Origin: Ilumatobacteraceae bacterium
Lineage (GTDB): Bacteria > Actinomycetota > Acidimicrobiia > Acidimicrobiales > Ilumatobacteraceae
Assembly: GCA_022843125.1 (NCBI GenBank)
Contig: JALHOG010000009.1
Location: 1-64,000, forward strand
Length of the DNA: 64,000 nt
Direction: 5' to 3'
The notes beneath the pieces were generated by a model. That model was not told the origin of the DNA. It saw only the letters and a list, made by a program, of their open reading frames with translations, and made no database searches. This document shows, piece after piece, positions 16,269 to 24,796 of the stretch; within the stretch, counting starts at the first letter, position 1; the number at the start of each line of letters is the position of its first letter. Position numbers and translations under genes: made by a program.

Positions 16269-17435
16269 TCAGCGCGGCGGCGCGAAGTCGGCCGGGATCA
16301 CGAGATCGTCGGGCGACAGCTCGGTGATCGACGACTTGCCGAGACCGAGCAACGTCGAGTCGATCCCCATCCGGAGCACGTCGAGCACGTTCTCCACGCC
16401 GGCCTGACCGTTCGCAGCGAGCCCCCAGAGGTACGCGCGCCCGATCATCACGGCCTTCGCGCCGAGTGCGAGCGCCTTGACCACGTCGCTCCCGCGGCGG
16501 ATCCCGCCGTCGAGCAACACCTCGACGTCGTTGCCGACCGCCGCCGCGATCTCGGGCAGGACGCGAATCGGGGCGGGTGTACCGTCGAGGTTGTTGCCGC
16601 CGTGGTTCGACACCGAGATCGCGGAGACGCCGGCGTCGACGGCGCGGCGGGCCTCGTCGGCGCGGCCGATCCCCTTCACCATGAACGGTCCATCCCACTG
16701 GGCTCGCAACCACGCGATGTCGTCCCATGTGGGCGGTGGTGTGCCCATCCACGTGCCGTACGCCTCGAAGAAGCCGGGGACCGGTTGACCGGCGAGAGCG
16801 AAGTTGGGCACACCGAAGCCGGGCAGCGCACCCGAGCGCACCCACTCGAGCAACCAACCGGGCTTCACCGCCACCTCGAGTGCGTGCTGTTTCGCCGTGG
16901 CGAAGTCGATCTTCGACGGCACCTTGGGGCTGCCCCAGTCACGGCTGTGCACGAACGACCAGTCGAGCGTCACGATGATCCCGACGGCGCCGGCCGCCCG
17001 CGCCCGCTCCATCCGAGCGACGATCGAGTCGCGGTCGCCGGCCCAGTAGATCTGGAAGAAGGTCTGCGGGTTGGCCGCGACCACCTCTTCGATCGGCTTG
17101 CTGGCGAACGAGCTGAGCCCCATCGCGACACCGCGTGCCGCGGCGGCTCGCGCCACGGCGACCTCACCCTCGGGATTGACCGCCTGGACGCCGGTGGGCG
17201 AGATGAGCACAGGCATCGACACACCCTGACCCATGATCTCGAGCCCCATGTCGCGGGTGGGCGATTGACCGGCGGTCACGGGCCGGAAGCCGAGTTCGTC
17301 GAAGGCCGCGGTGTTGTCGCCCATGGTGATGCCGCGGTCGGCGCCTGCGATCAGCGCGCCGTACACCGACTTCGGCAGCCGCCGCTTCGCGCGCTGCTGT
17401 GCGACCGCCACCGACTCGAACCATGCATCTGCCAC
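16269..17435 (-). CDS. MftD-like FMN-dependent alpha-hydroxy-acid oxidase family protein
   Basis: The GTG at 17435 gives 388 residues. The opening ADAWFESVAVAQQRAKRRLP, the ISPTGVQAVNPEGEVAVA strand, the catalytic-His loop SNHGGNNLDG and the FMN-phosphate region DGGIRRGSDVVKALALGAK with MIGRAYLWGLAANGQAG are, as I recall it, the pattern of mycobacterial MftD (annotated LldD1). MftD makes pre-mycofactocin by oxidative deamination of the peptide intermediate. The wider family contains lactate and glycolate oxidases, so a plain hydroxy-acid dehydrogenase is the alternative. No mftA, B, C, E or F gene is in the window. The long upstream open frame is shadow. Confidence 0.85.
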   Translation of the reverse strand: MADAWFESVAVAQQRAKRRLPKSVYGALIAGADRGITMGDNTAAFDELGFRPVTAGQSPTRDMGLEIMGQGVSMPVLISPTGVQAVNPEGEVAVARAAAARGVAMGLSSFASKPIEEVVAANPQTFFQIYWAGDRDSIVARMERARAAGAVGIIVTLDWSFVHSRDWGSPKVPSKIDFATAKQHALEVAVKPGWLLEWVRSGALPGFGVPNFALAGQPVPGFFEAYGTWMGTPPPTWDDIAWLRAQWDGPFMVKGIGRADEARRAVDAGVSAISVSNHGGNNLDGTPAPIRVLPEIAAAVGNDVEVLLDGGIRRGSDVVKALALGAKAVMIGRAYLWGLAANGQAGVENVLDVLRMGIDSTLLGLGKSSITELSPDDLVIPADFAPPR

Positions 17436-17505
17436 GTCCGACAGGGTAGGGCCGCCCGGTCGGCCCCACCCAGCCCACTCACTGCCGGGGCTACGGTTCT
17501 GTCGC

Positions 17506-17976
17506 ATGAGCGACCTGCCGCCTCCACCGCCGCCCGGCACACCACCGTTGCCGCCGGCCGCCGGGCACGGTGTGCCGATGTACGGCGCACCGGTCGCCGG
17601 TATGGCCCCGGTGCTGGGCAAGCGACGGAGCGCCGGCCTCACCATCCTCGTCACGATCGTCACATGCGGTGTGTGGTCGTTCGTCTGGGCGTTCCAGAAC
17701 GGCGAGGAGATGAAGCGGTGGTCGGGCGAGGGGCTCGGCGGCGCGTTCCATCTCGTCATCACCTTCCTGATCTCTCCGGTGACGATGTTCATGCTGGCCG
17801 GCGAGGTCGAGCAGCTGTACCGGCGCGAGGGGAAGGAGCCGCCGATCACGACCATCTGGGGGCTGTGGTTCCTGCTGCCGTTGATCGGCAACATCATCTG
17901 GTACGTCCGGATCCAGGAGGCGCTCAACCAGTACTGGACCGCACACGGGCAGACCAACGCGCCCGGCCTGCTGTGA
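17506..17976 (+). CDS. DUF4234 membrane protein
   Basis: 156 residues: a Pro-rich cytoplasmic N-terminus (PPPPPPGTPPLPP), then hydrophobic segments around TILVTIVTCGVWSFVWAFQN, LVITFLISPVTMFMLAG and IWGLWFLLPLIGNIIWYV. The last ends in RIQEALNQYW, the DUF4234 signature. Function unknown. It is divergent from the MftD-like gene, with 70 bases between them that must hold both promoters. Its TGA stop is nested in a 4-base GTGA overlap with the next gene. Confidence 0.85.
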   Translation: MSDLPPPPPPGTPPLPPAAGHGVPMYGAPVAGMAPVLGKRRSAGLTILVTIVTCGVWSFVWAFQNGEEMKRWSGEGLGGAFHLVITFLISPVTMFMLAGEVEQLYRREGKEPPITTIWGLWFLLPLIGNIIWYVRIQEALNQYWTAHGQTNAPGLL

Positions 17977-19103
17977 ACGCCGGCGACGCGCCGAGCTCGT
18001 TCGTCGTCTACGCCGACGGACCTGCGGCGCCCCGCATCGCTCCTGCCGATGCGCTCGTGGCCGCCGGCCTCGACGGGCAGCGCCCCGAGGTGCTGCTCGG
18101 TCTCACGGTCGAGCGTCACCCGTGGCTCGATGATCCCGACCTTCGCGGTGTCACCGTGCTCGCCGGCTACGCGCTCACCCGCGCCGTGGCGGCCGGCCGG
18201 CTCACCCCGCTCGGTGTCCGCCTCAGCGCTGTTGCCTCGCTCCTCGCCGAGCGGCGGCCCGACGTGGGCGTGATCGCCGCTGTGCGGCGCGGCGACGGGT
18301 TCGCGTACGCCGGGTCGGTCGGGTGGGGGGATGTGCTGGCGCGCGCCGCCGCCCGGATCGTGATCGAGGTCGATGAGCACGGCGTCGATCTCGGTGGCCC
18401 CCCGGTCGAGGGCAACATCGTCGCCGTCGTGTCGCGGCCGGGTGACGAGCCCACAGCAACGCCGCAGCGACCGGCCGACGAGATCGATCTGCGGATCGGC
18501 TCGTTCGTCGCGTCGCTCGTGCCCGACGATGCAACGCTGCAGTTCGGCCCTGGTGGTATCGGTGAGGGCATTGCCCGCGCCCTCGACAAGCCGGTTCGGA
18601 TCCGCTCGGGGTTGTTCACCGACGCGATGGCGTCACTCCACGACCGTGGGTTGCTCGCCGCGCCCGCGGTCGCCGCGTACACGTGGGGCGGTGCCCCGAT
18701 CGTTCGACTGGCGGCCGCCGGGATGCTGGAGTTGGTGTCGGTCACGGAGACCAACGATTCGACACGCGTCGCCGCGACGCCCCGGTTCGTCGCGTGCAAC
18801 ACCGCGCTCCAGGTGGGCCTCGACGGCGCGGTCAACATCGAGCGCATCGGCACTCGGGTGATCACCGGAATCGGAGGCCATGCCGACTTCTGCGCCGGCG
18901 CGTCCCGCTCGCCGGGTGGCATCGCCGTGATCGCCGTGCGCTCCAGCGCCGCCGACGGGTCGCCGACGATCGTCGAGCAGCCCGACGTGGTCTCGACGCC
19001 GCGCTGTGACATCGACGTCGTCGTCACCGAGCACGGCATCGCCGACCTCCGGGGCCGCACCGACGCCGAGCGTGCGCAGCTCCTCCGGGCGATCGCCGGC
19101 TGA
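17973..19103 (+). CDS. Acetyl-CoA hydrolase/CoA-transferase family protein, apparently lacking the catalytic Glu
   Basis: The GTG at 17973 (overlapping the DUF4234 stop by 4 bases) gives 376 residues, shorter than the usual 420-500. Family features: DATLQFGPGGIGEGIARAL (thiol-CoA site loop), the C-terminal GGHADFCAGASRSPGG and VTEHGIADLRGRT strings typical of the acetyl-CoA hydrolase C domain. In active members a Glu follows Ser in a (H/S)-S/T-E-h-h-D stretch and forms the acyl-glutamate. Here the stretch reads RSGLFTD with Gly213 at that place. So either the chemistry differs or the protein is not a transferase. Upstream codons in frame are shadow. Confidence 0.75.
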   Translation: MNAGDAPSSFVVYADGPAAPRIAPADALVAAGLDGQRPEVLLGLTVERHPWLDDPDLRGVTVLAGYALTRAVAAGRLTPLGVRLSAVASLLAERRPDVGVIAAVRRGDGFAYAGSVGWGDVLARAAARIVIEVDEHGVDLGGPPVEGNIVAVVSRPGDEPTATPQRPADEIDLRIGSFVASLVPDDATLQFGPGGIGEGIARALDKPVRIRSGLFTDAMASLHDRGLLAAPAVAAYTWGGAPIVRLAAAGMLELVSVTETNDSTRVAATPRFVACNTALQVGLDGAVNIERIGTRVITGIGGHADFCAGASRSPGGIAVIAVRSSAADGSPTIVEQPDVVSTPRCDIDVVVTEHGIADLRGRTDAERAQLLRAIAG

Positions 19104-19328
19104 CGTTTCAGGCGTCCCCGACCGAGCAGCGAGGGATGGACCAGCCCCGATCGGGGTAGTGCCCCCCGTCGTGGCTCCCCGGTGCTCGCCCGGCTGGGCG
19201 CGGTCACAAACGGGCTCCGACATGTTACGAAAGGGTGACGGCTCTGGGCCTCGCCCGTTGCCGCAACGGTTCAACACACCGTCAGACACCACTGATCACG
19301 ACACGACGTCACCCGACAGGAGACCAAC
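19104..19328. other. Intergenic leader before the Tat-exported protein gene
   Basis: 225 bases upstream of the gene at 19329. An AGGAG-like box (GACAGGAG, 19315-19322) sits 6 bases before its ATG. I could not assign a -35/-10 pair with confidence. Confidence 0.4.
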
Positions 19329-20408
19329 ATGACCGCTGAGACCCACTCGTCCGAGCAACTCGAGGCCACCGAGACGACCGAGAACGGCCGCCGCGCCCTG
19401 CTCCGCAAGGTCGCCATCGGCGGCGCCGGCGCCGCCGTCGCCGCCGTCGCATTCGACCGCACTGCATCCGCCGCCGACGGTGATCCAGTCAACATCGGAG
19501 CAGACAACGAAGGCACGCTGCCCACCACCCTCGTCGTCGCCCCCGTCGCGGAGATCGGCGCTACGGCACCGAGCGCGCTCAGCGTCGGCGCCGCGACCGC
19601 CGATCTCGCCACCGCGCCGTTCCCCGCCCAGATCGGTGGCTACGGTGGCGCTGACTACGCCAATGGCCTGCACGGCTCCACCAGCAACGGCGCCGGGTTC
19701 GGTGTCGTCGCGGCCAGCTTGGCCGCAGCTGCGCCCAACGCCACGACGGCGGCTCCGGCCGGTCTCGCCGTTGCTTCGGCCAACGGGCCGCAGCTCAGGT
19801 TCGTCGGGCTCCCCGGTGCGGTCGTCGGCCCGACGCCGGGTGCCCACGCGGCGGGCGAGCTCTACGTCGACGCCGCCGGCACGTTGTGGTTCACGGTCCC
19901 GGTCCCCGCTGCGACCCCGGCCCCGGCCCCGGCAGGTGCGACCGAGGCTGCTCCCGCGCCGCCCGCAGTCCGGTTCGTGAAGCTCGCCGGCTCCACGACG
20001 GCCGGAGCGTTCCACTCGCTCCCCGTTGCGAAGCGCATCTACAACAGCCGAACCGGCACGTCGCCGGCCAAGATCAACGAGGGCCAGACGGTCGCCATCG
20101 ATCTCACCAAGGACTTCGAGGGCAACGACTCGGGCTTCCCCGCAGGCTCCCGCACGGCGCTCGTGAACATCACGATCGCCGACACCGAAGCAGTCGGCTT
20201 CGTGTCGCTGTTCGCGACCGGCACGCCGGTCGCCGACGTGAAGACGTCCAACATCAACTGGTCGACGCCGAACACGTTCATCGCCAACTCCACCTCGGTC
20301 GCCGTCAACGCAGCCGGCTCGATCACAGCACGGGTGGGCAGCGACACGGGGGACGCCGTGACGGCGCGCACCCACATCATCATCGACCTCGTGGGCTACT
20401 ACCTCTGA
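19329..20408 (+). CDS. Tat-exported protein with C-terminal RIYNSR-type module
   Basis: 359 residues. The N-terminus is polar, then NGRRALLRKVAIGGAGAAVA, a twin-arginine signal, so it should leave the cell folded. The middle (about 45-230) is Ala/Pro-rich with Gly loops. The last 125 residues (from KRIYNSRTG) match the repeat module of the protein at 5354: an R..(D/N)(S/T)R start, VNITI, GFVSLFATG, SNINW, IANS and IIIDLVGYYL at the very end. Function unknown; a surface or secreted adhesion-like role is only a guess. It has a good ribosome-binding box and hairpins downstream. Confidence 0.75.
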   Translation: MTAETHSSEQLEATETTENGRRALLRKVAIGGAGAAVAAVAFDRTASAADGDPVNIGADNEGTLPTTLVVAPVAEIGATAPSALSVGAATADLATAPFPAQIGGYGGADYANGLHGSTSNGAGFGVVAASLAAAAPNATTAAPAGLAVASANGPQLRFVGLPGAVVGPTPGAHAAGELYVDAAGTLWFTVPVPAATPAPAPAGATEAAPAPPAVRFVKLAGSTTAGAFHSLPVAKRIYNSRTGTSPAKINEGQTVAIDLTKDFEGNDSGFPAGSRTALVNITIADTEAVGFVSLFATGTPVADVKTSNINWSTPNTFIANSTSVAVNAAGSITARVGSDTGDAVTARTHIIIDLVGYYL

Positions 20409-20428
20409 GCACACCGCCCTGAACGACA

Positions 20429-20532
20429 CGACCTGCTCGCCTGCGAGCGGGTCGACGATCCCGACCCGCTCCCCCCGGCGGGTCGACTGCAGCGCCGGAG
20501 GCGACCGACCACGATCGGACGCCTCCGGCGCT
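20429..20532 (+). terminator. Cluster of three hairpins after the Tat-exported protein gene
   Basis: First hairpin: CGACCTGCTCG pairing with CGAGCGGGTCG around CCTG (20429-20454, one G-T pair). Second: GACCCGC pairing with GCGGGTC nearby (about 20463-20484). Third: a perfect 13-bp stem AGCGCCGGAGGCG with its complement across a 16-base loop (20491-20532). The third is the best terminator candidate. Confidence 0.65.
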
Positions 20533-20579
20533 GTCGCGCCCGGCCGAACGCGCAACCGAGAGCGTCTACGCTGCTCGTC

Positions 20580-21734
20580 GTGCGGCGGCGGGGCTGGATC
20601 GCAGGGTTGACCCTGGGCGTTGCGTTCGCCGGGATCGCTCATGCCGGCGTGCCCGCCGCGATCGGTCCGCCCGGCGCCTCGGGAGGTGCCTCGGCCGATC
20701 GGCTCGCCCCGCCCGCGCGCACCGTCTCGGTGATCGCGGTCGGCGACTGGTTGCCCGAGTCGCGAGTGAACGCCGCCGCCGCTGCGGCCGCCCCGCCCGG
20801 CGTGCGGTTCGACCACGTGCCGCTGCTGGCGCCGATCGCGCCGATGATCGCATCGGCCGACCTCGCGATCTGTCACATGGAGACACCGATCGGTTGGCCA
20901 GGCGCGACGGTCGGGCTGGTCGGGCGCGCAGCGATCGGCGGGTACTCGCTCATCGCCGCGCCATTCGAGGTGGCGGGCGATCTGCGCCGGGTCGGCTTCG
21001 ACCGGTGCAGCACGGCATCGAACCACTCCTGGGACCTCGGAGCCGGCGGCGTCGAGTCGACCCTCGTCGCGCTCGAGCTCGCCGGGCTCGGACACGTCGG
21101 CACGGCACGCTCCCCCGCCGAGTCAGCCGAACGGACCGTTGCGTTCGACGTGCGCGGCGTTCGGGTCGCGCACCTCTCCTACGCGCGCAACTCCAACGTC
21201 GGCTTCCCGCGCGACCCGTGGCGTCTCGACCGCGCCGTCGACGCCGGCCCTGTCATCGCCGACGTCGCCGAGGCCCGCGCCCGGGGCGCCGAGCTCGTGA
21301 TCGTGAGCCTGCACGTTTTCGTCGAGATGACATCGGCACCGGTGCGCGATGACCGGGCGCTGGTCACCGACGTCATCGCCGGGGCGGACGTCGACCTCGT
21401 CATCGTCCACGGTCCACATTCGATCCACCCGCTCGAGACGGTCAACGGCACGCCGGTGTTCTGGAGCCTCGGCAACATCGTGTCGGGGATGGGCGTGCCC
21501 GGACGCGGCCGGTACAGCGACCCGCGCACGCTCGACGGGCTGCTCGCCGCCGTGCGTTTCACCGAGCTCCCGGGTGGCGGTTTCAGTGCCGAGGCGGCGC
21601 CGGTGCTGCTGTGTCAGATGACGGGGAGCAGGGTCGTCCACGCCGGCCTCGCGGCGGCGGTGGCACCCGACGAGGTCGACGACATCGAGGCGTGCGTCGC
21701 CCGCTCCGCCCCGGTGGTGGCCGACCTCCGCTGA
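20580..21734 (+). CDS. CapA-family (poly-gamma-glutamate synthesis type) exported protein
   Basis: The GTG at 20580 gives 384 residues with an N-terminal signal segment (RRRGWIAGLTLGVAFAGIAHA). The domain follows the PGA_cap metallophosphatase-like pattern: VSVIAVGDWLP, ADLAICHMETPIG, the STASNHSWDLGAGG loop, AELVIVSLHVFVEM where many members have HWG, VIVHGPHSIHPLE and VFWSLGNIVSGMG near the end. Family members are linked to capsular poly-gamma-glutamate or act as exported phosphoesterases. No capB/capC neighbours exist here. It ends at a hairpin shared with the convergent DinB-like gene. Confidence 0.82.
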   Translation: MRRRGWIAGLTLGVAFAGIAHAGVPAAIGPPGASGGASADRLAPPARTVSVIAVGDWLPESRVNAAAAAAAPPGVRFDHVPLLAPIAPMIASADLAICHMETPIGWPGATVGLVGRAAIGGYSLIAAPFEVAGDLRRVGFDRCSTASNHSWDLGAGGVESTLVALELAGLGHVGTARSPAESAERTVAFDVRGVRVAHLSYARNSNVGFPRDPWRLDRAVDAGPVIADVAEARARGAELVIVSLHVFVEMTSAPVRDDRALVTDVIAGADVDLVIVHGPHSIHPLETVNGTPVFWSLGNIVSGMGVPGRGRYSDPRTLDGLLAAVRFTELPGGGFSAEAAPVLLCQMTGSRVVHAGLAAAVAPDEVDDIEACVARSAPVVADLR

Positions 21735-21751
21735 GCGCAGCCTGCGCTCAG
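21731..21751. terminator. Bidirectional hairpin between convergent genes
   Basis: CTGAGCGCA pairs with TGCGCTCAG across a 3-base loop. The stem contains both stop codons: TGA of the CapA-like gene and TCA (TGA on the minus strand) of the DinB-like gene. Confidence 0.6.
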
Positions 21752-22299
21752 TCGAGCTCGCCGTCCGCGAGCACCTGGTTGCCCCGCTCGACGTCGTCGA
21801 CGTGGTGCACCGGGTCGTGCAGCAGGTACCGGGCGAACGTCTCGACCGTGAACGCCGCACCGTCGCTGCGATACCCGGTGCGCTGCCACTGCTCGGCCCT
21901 CACCGTCTCCCACCGGCGCGCGTGCGCGTCAGCCGCGTCAATCAGCTCGGCCGCGACGGTGGCCGGGTCCTGGAGGTCGTACCGCTGCTCGATCGCGGTG
22001 ACGTCCTGGTCCCAGTTGGCGAACTGCGGCCCGTCCTCGGTGAGCATCAGCGCGAGGCGCTCGTCGAAGAGGCGGAAGACGTCGCGGACGTGGCATCCGT
22101 ACTCGAGCGCCGACCACTGGTCGTCGGTCGGGCGGAGGCGCGCGTGCGGGTGTGCGAGCAGCGCCGGCCAACGGGCGGCGTTGTCACGCACGTGGTCGGC
22201 CATCCGGCTGACGTCGACGGTCGACCCGTCGTACCCGCAGTCGGTGCACAACTGCTCGATGACCCAGGTCCAGTTCTTGTCGTCCGGCACGATCGGCAT
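21748..22299 (-). CDS. DinB-like domain protein
   Basis: 183 residues, mostly helical. It has the spacing of metal-binding histidines typical of DinB/YfiT-type four-helix proteins: WSALEYGCHVRDVFRLF in the second helix and FARYLLHDPVHHVDDVERG in the last. DinB-like proteins include thiol-dependent S-transferases (mycothiol-linked in actinobacteria), so a small-molecule thiol transfer role is possible. There is no signal peptide. It starts with ATG at 22299 and lies 56 bases downstream of the DUF5318 gene on the same strand. Confidence 0.7.
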   Translation of the reverse strand: MPIVPDDKNWTWVIEQLCTDCGYDGSTVDVSRMADHVRDNAARWPALLAHPHARLRPTDDQWSALEYGCHVRDVFRLFDERLALMLTEDGPQFANWDQDVTAIEQRYDLQDPATVAAELIDAADAHARRWETVRAEQWQRTGYRSDGAAFTVETFARYLLHDPVHHVDDVERGNQVLADGELD

Positions 22300-22355
22300 C
22301 CGCCGACCGTAGCAACGCCGACCTCGACGAGCGCCGGTGGTTCAGAGATGCCGGT

Positions 22356-22739
22356 TCAGAGCGGCCAGACGCGGAGGAGATGGTGCCAGCGGCAGGTGGG
22401 GCAGGCTTCGACCACGTAGGCCGTGGCGTCGCCCGGCTGGGTGCCCAGCTTGCGGAGCTCGGCGGCGGTCGACACGCAGCGGCCGCTCGCCGGCAGGCGA
22501 TGGCCGAACACGTACGTCACGATCCGCAACTTGTCGGCTTCGCAGATCGGGCAGTCGGCCTCGGTGAGCCCGCCGACGTTCTTCGCGGCCCGGATCAGCT
22601 CGGGATGCGCGTCGCACACCTCTTCACGGCCGATGCGGCCGAGGCGCACCTGATTGATCAGCATCCGGCGGGCGAGACGGTGGTCGACGATGCCGCGGCG
22701 TTCCGTGCCGCCTCGCAGCACGTTGACCGAGAATCCCAT
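22356..22739 (-). CDS. DUF5318 protein
   Basis: 127 residues. The body reads VDHRLARRMLINQVRLGRIG, then CPICEADKLRIVTYVFG and a C-terminal EACPTCRWHHLL. The two CPxC pairs look like a zinc ribbon. It matches the actinobacterial DUF5318 family, whose role is unknown. It is divergent from the methyltransferase-like gene with 34 bases between the starts, so the promoters overlap. Confidence 0.8.
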   Translation of the reverse strand: MGFSVNVLRGGTERRGIVDHRLARRMLINQVRLGRIGREEVCDAHPELIRAAKNVGGLTEADCPICEADKLRIVTYVFGHRLPASGRCVSTAAELRKLGTQPGDATAYVVEACPTCRWHHLLRVWPL

Positions 22740-22773
22740 CCCGGCAGGCTAGCGATGCGCCACACTGGTCGTC

Positions 22774-23367
22774 GTGACGACCACCGCCATCAGGTTCGGA
22801 CGCGACATCCCCGACGAACGCGAGCTCCGCCTGTGCGGCGACATCAGCGGCGGCAAACGCACGATCGAGCTCGGCATCAGCCGCGAGCTCAACTCGATCG
22901 CGATGGCGCATGCGGGCGCGAAGGCGATCGCGATCGACCCGAACCCAGAGGCGATCGGATACGTCCGAGCCGCGGCGACCAAGGACGACGTCAGCGTCGA
23001 ATGCCACACCGGTGATCTCGCCGACCTCGGGTTCGCCACGAGTGCGTCGGTGTCGCTCGTCGTCGCCAACCACACGCTCGTCGACGTCGACGACCTGAGC
23101 CGCCTGCTGCGCCAGGTGCACCGGGTGCTCAAGGCGAGCCATCCGTTCGTGATCTCGGCGCCGCACCCGTTCGCCGGCGTCCACACCACCGACCAGTTCG
23201 GCTCGAAGGTGCACCCGTACGGCACGGTCGGCCGCACCATCGGCGACTGGTTCGTCCACCTCGGCCGCGCCAACTTCCGTGTCGACCAGATCCTCGAGCT
23301 CGGCGTGACCGACATCTCGCCCGTCCCCACCACCCTCGTGCTGCGCGCCCGTAAAGAGGGCGACTGA
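22774..23367 (+). CDS. Class I SAM-dependent methyltransferase-like protein
   Basis: The GTG at 22774 gives 197 residues. A Rossmann-type methyltransferase fold is suggested by TIELGISRELNSIAMAHAGA (motif I region, glycines partly replaced), AIAIDPNPEAIGY (acidic residue for the ribose), CHTGDLADLGF, SLVVANHTLVDVDDLSRLL and RQVHRVLKASHPFVIS (Methyltransf_11 pattern). The weak motif I makes SAM binding less sure. The substrate is unknown. Confidence 0.7.
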   Translation: MTTTAIRFGRDIPDERELRLCGDISGGKRTIELGISRELNSIAMAHAGAKAIAIDPNPEAIGYVRAAATKDDVSVECHTGDLADLGFATSASVSLVVANHTLVDVDDLSRLLRQVHRVLKASHPFVISAPHPFAGVHTTDQFGSKVHPYGTVGRTIGDWFVHLGRANFRVDQILELGVTDISPVPTTLVLRARKEGD

Positions 23368-23404
23368 CGGGAACCGGCCCGCCCGAGGTCGACGTCCAAC
23401 GGGC

Positions 23405-24718
23405 ATGCAGCACCTTCGCGTTCCAACCGCCGCGCTGGTCGCCGGCGCACTCGCACTCGTCGCCGCCTGCGGCGCCGAGCCCGAGTCGACGGCCACATCG
23501 ACGAGCGGACCCGCGCCAGCGGGTCTCGTGGCCGTTCCCGAGCGGGTGCCGTCGGGCGCAGATCCGACGCTCGCCGGCGAGGCGGTCACCACGTTCGGGT
23601 TCGAGCTGCTGACGGCGGCGGGGTCCACGACCTCGCCTGGCGACAACCTCATCGTCTCGCCGCTCAGCATCGCGATCGCGCTCGGCATGGTCGAGCCGGG
23701 AACGAGCGGCGACGGCACCACCGAGCTCCACACCCTGCTGGGCATCGACGACCCGGCCGCATGGCACGCGTCGATGAGCGCGCTCGAGCAGTCACTCGAA
23801 GCTCGGCAAGCGGAGCCGGTCGACCCCGCGTACGGCGAGGGCCAGGAGCCGGGCGAGCTGCTCGTGCGGATCGCCAACGCCGCCTTCCTCCAGCCCGGCT
23901 ACCCGTTCCGAGCCGATTACCTCGATGCTGTCGGCACCAACTACGGGGCCGTGCTCGAGGAGCTCGACTTCGCCGCCGACCAATCGGCCGCCGCCGAGCG
24001 GATCAACGACTTCATCGCCGACGCCACCGACGACCGCATCACCGATCTCGTTCCACCGGACGCGATCCGGGCCGACACCGTCGCCGCGCTCGTGAACGCA
24101 TTGCTGCTGCAGGCATCGTGGCAGTCCGAGTTCGACGCCACCCGGACCGTCGACGACGCGACGTTCACCCTCGTCGACGGCACGCCCGTGACCGTCCCGA
24201 TGATGCAGGGCGGGAGCAGCCGGTCGGGCAGCGGTGACGGCTGGGTCGGTGCTTCCAAGCAGCTGATCGGTGGGCTGCGCTTCGAGGTCGTACTGCCGGA
24301 CGAGGGCCGCTTCGACGAGATCGCCGGCCGCTATGCCGACGTGGTCGCCGACCTCGCCGCCAGCCAGAACCCCGGCGGTGAGCTGGTGGTGCCGCGCTTC
24401 GAGACGCGGGTCAACACACCCCTCACCGACGTCCTCCAGGTGATGGGCCTCGCCGCGCCGTTCTCCGAGGGTTCGCTGCTCGGTGTCGCCGACGACCCGC
24501 TGACGAAGATCGACCAGGTGCTGCACGAGGCGTGGCTCTCGGTCGACGAGACGGGCATCGAGGCCGCCGCCGCGACGGTCGTGCTGATGGTCGCCGTGAG
24601 CGCCCCGGTCGACGAGCCGATTCCCGTCGTGCTCGACCGGCCGTTCCTGTTCCGGATCGTCGACGACGCATCGGGCGCGACCCTGTTCGGCGGACGCATC
24701 ATGGACCCGACCGCTTGA
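23405..24718 (+). CDS. Serpin-family lipoprotein (putative protease inhibitor)
   Basis: 437 residues. The N-terminus VAGALALVAACG is a lipobox, so the inhibitor would be anchored outside the membrane. Serpin features: NLIVSPLSIAIALGMVEPGT, IANAAFLQPGYPF, the shutter region, WLSVDETGIEAAAAT (hinge of the reactive loop) and DRPFLFRIVDDASGATLFGG at the end. The alanine-rich hinge is the kind seen in inhibitory serpins. Counting 17 residues from Glu382 puts the scissile bond at Val398-Ser399, suggesting elastase-like targets; loop length is assumed. It is a single gene 37 bases after the methyltransferase gene, possibly co-transcribed. Confidence 0.88.
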   Translation: MQHLRVPTAALVAGALALVAACGAEPESTATSTSGPAPAGLVAVPERVPSGADPTLAGEAVTTFGFELLTAAGSTTSPGDNLIVSPLSIAIALGMVEPGTSGDGTTELHTLLGIDDPAAWHASMSALEQSLEARQAEPVDPAYGEGQEPGELLVRIANAAFLQPGYPFRADYLDAVGTNYGAVLEELDFAADQSAAAERINDFIADATDDRITDLVPPDAIRADTVAALVNALLLQASWQSEFDATRTVDDATFTLVDGTPVTVPMMQGGSSRSGSGDGWVGASKQLIGGLRFEVVLPDEGRFDEIAGRYADVVADLAASQNPGGELVVPRFETRVNTPLTDVLQVMGLAAPFSEGSLLGVADDPLTKIDQVLHEAWLSVDETGIEAAAATVVLMVAVSAPVDEPIPVVLDRPFLFRIVDDASGATLFGGRIMDPTA

Positions 24719-24796
24719 ACGCCGCTCACCGGGTGGCGCCGGAAACATGTGACGCTAGTTTCATGTATTGCAGTTCTTGATCTCGAGGGAGCACCC

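Noticed and set aside
16113-17972. N-terminal extension of the CoA-transferase frame by 620 codons
   Set aside because: It crosses the MftD-like gene on the other strand and DUF4234; the GTG at 17973 with 4-base overlap is far more natural.
20444-20484. GC-rich hairpins as a riboswitch
   Set aside because: They follow a stop codon and have simple stems; terminator use explains them.
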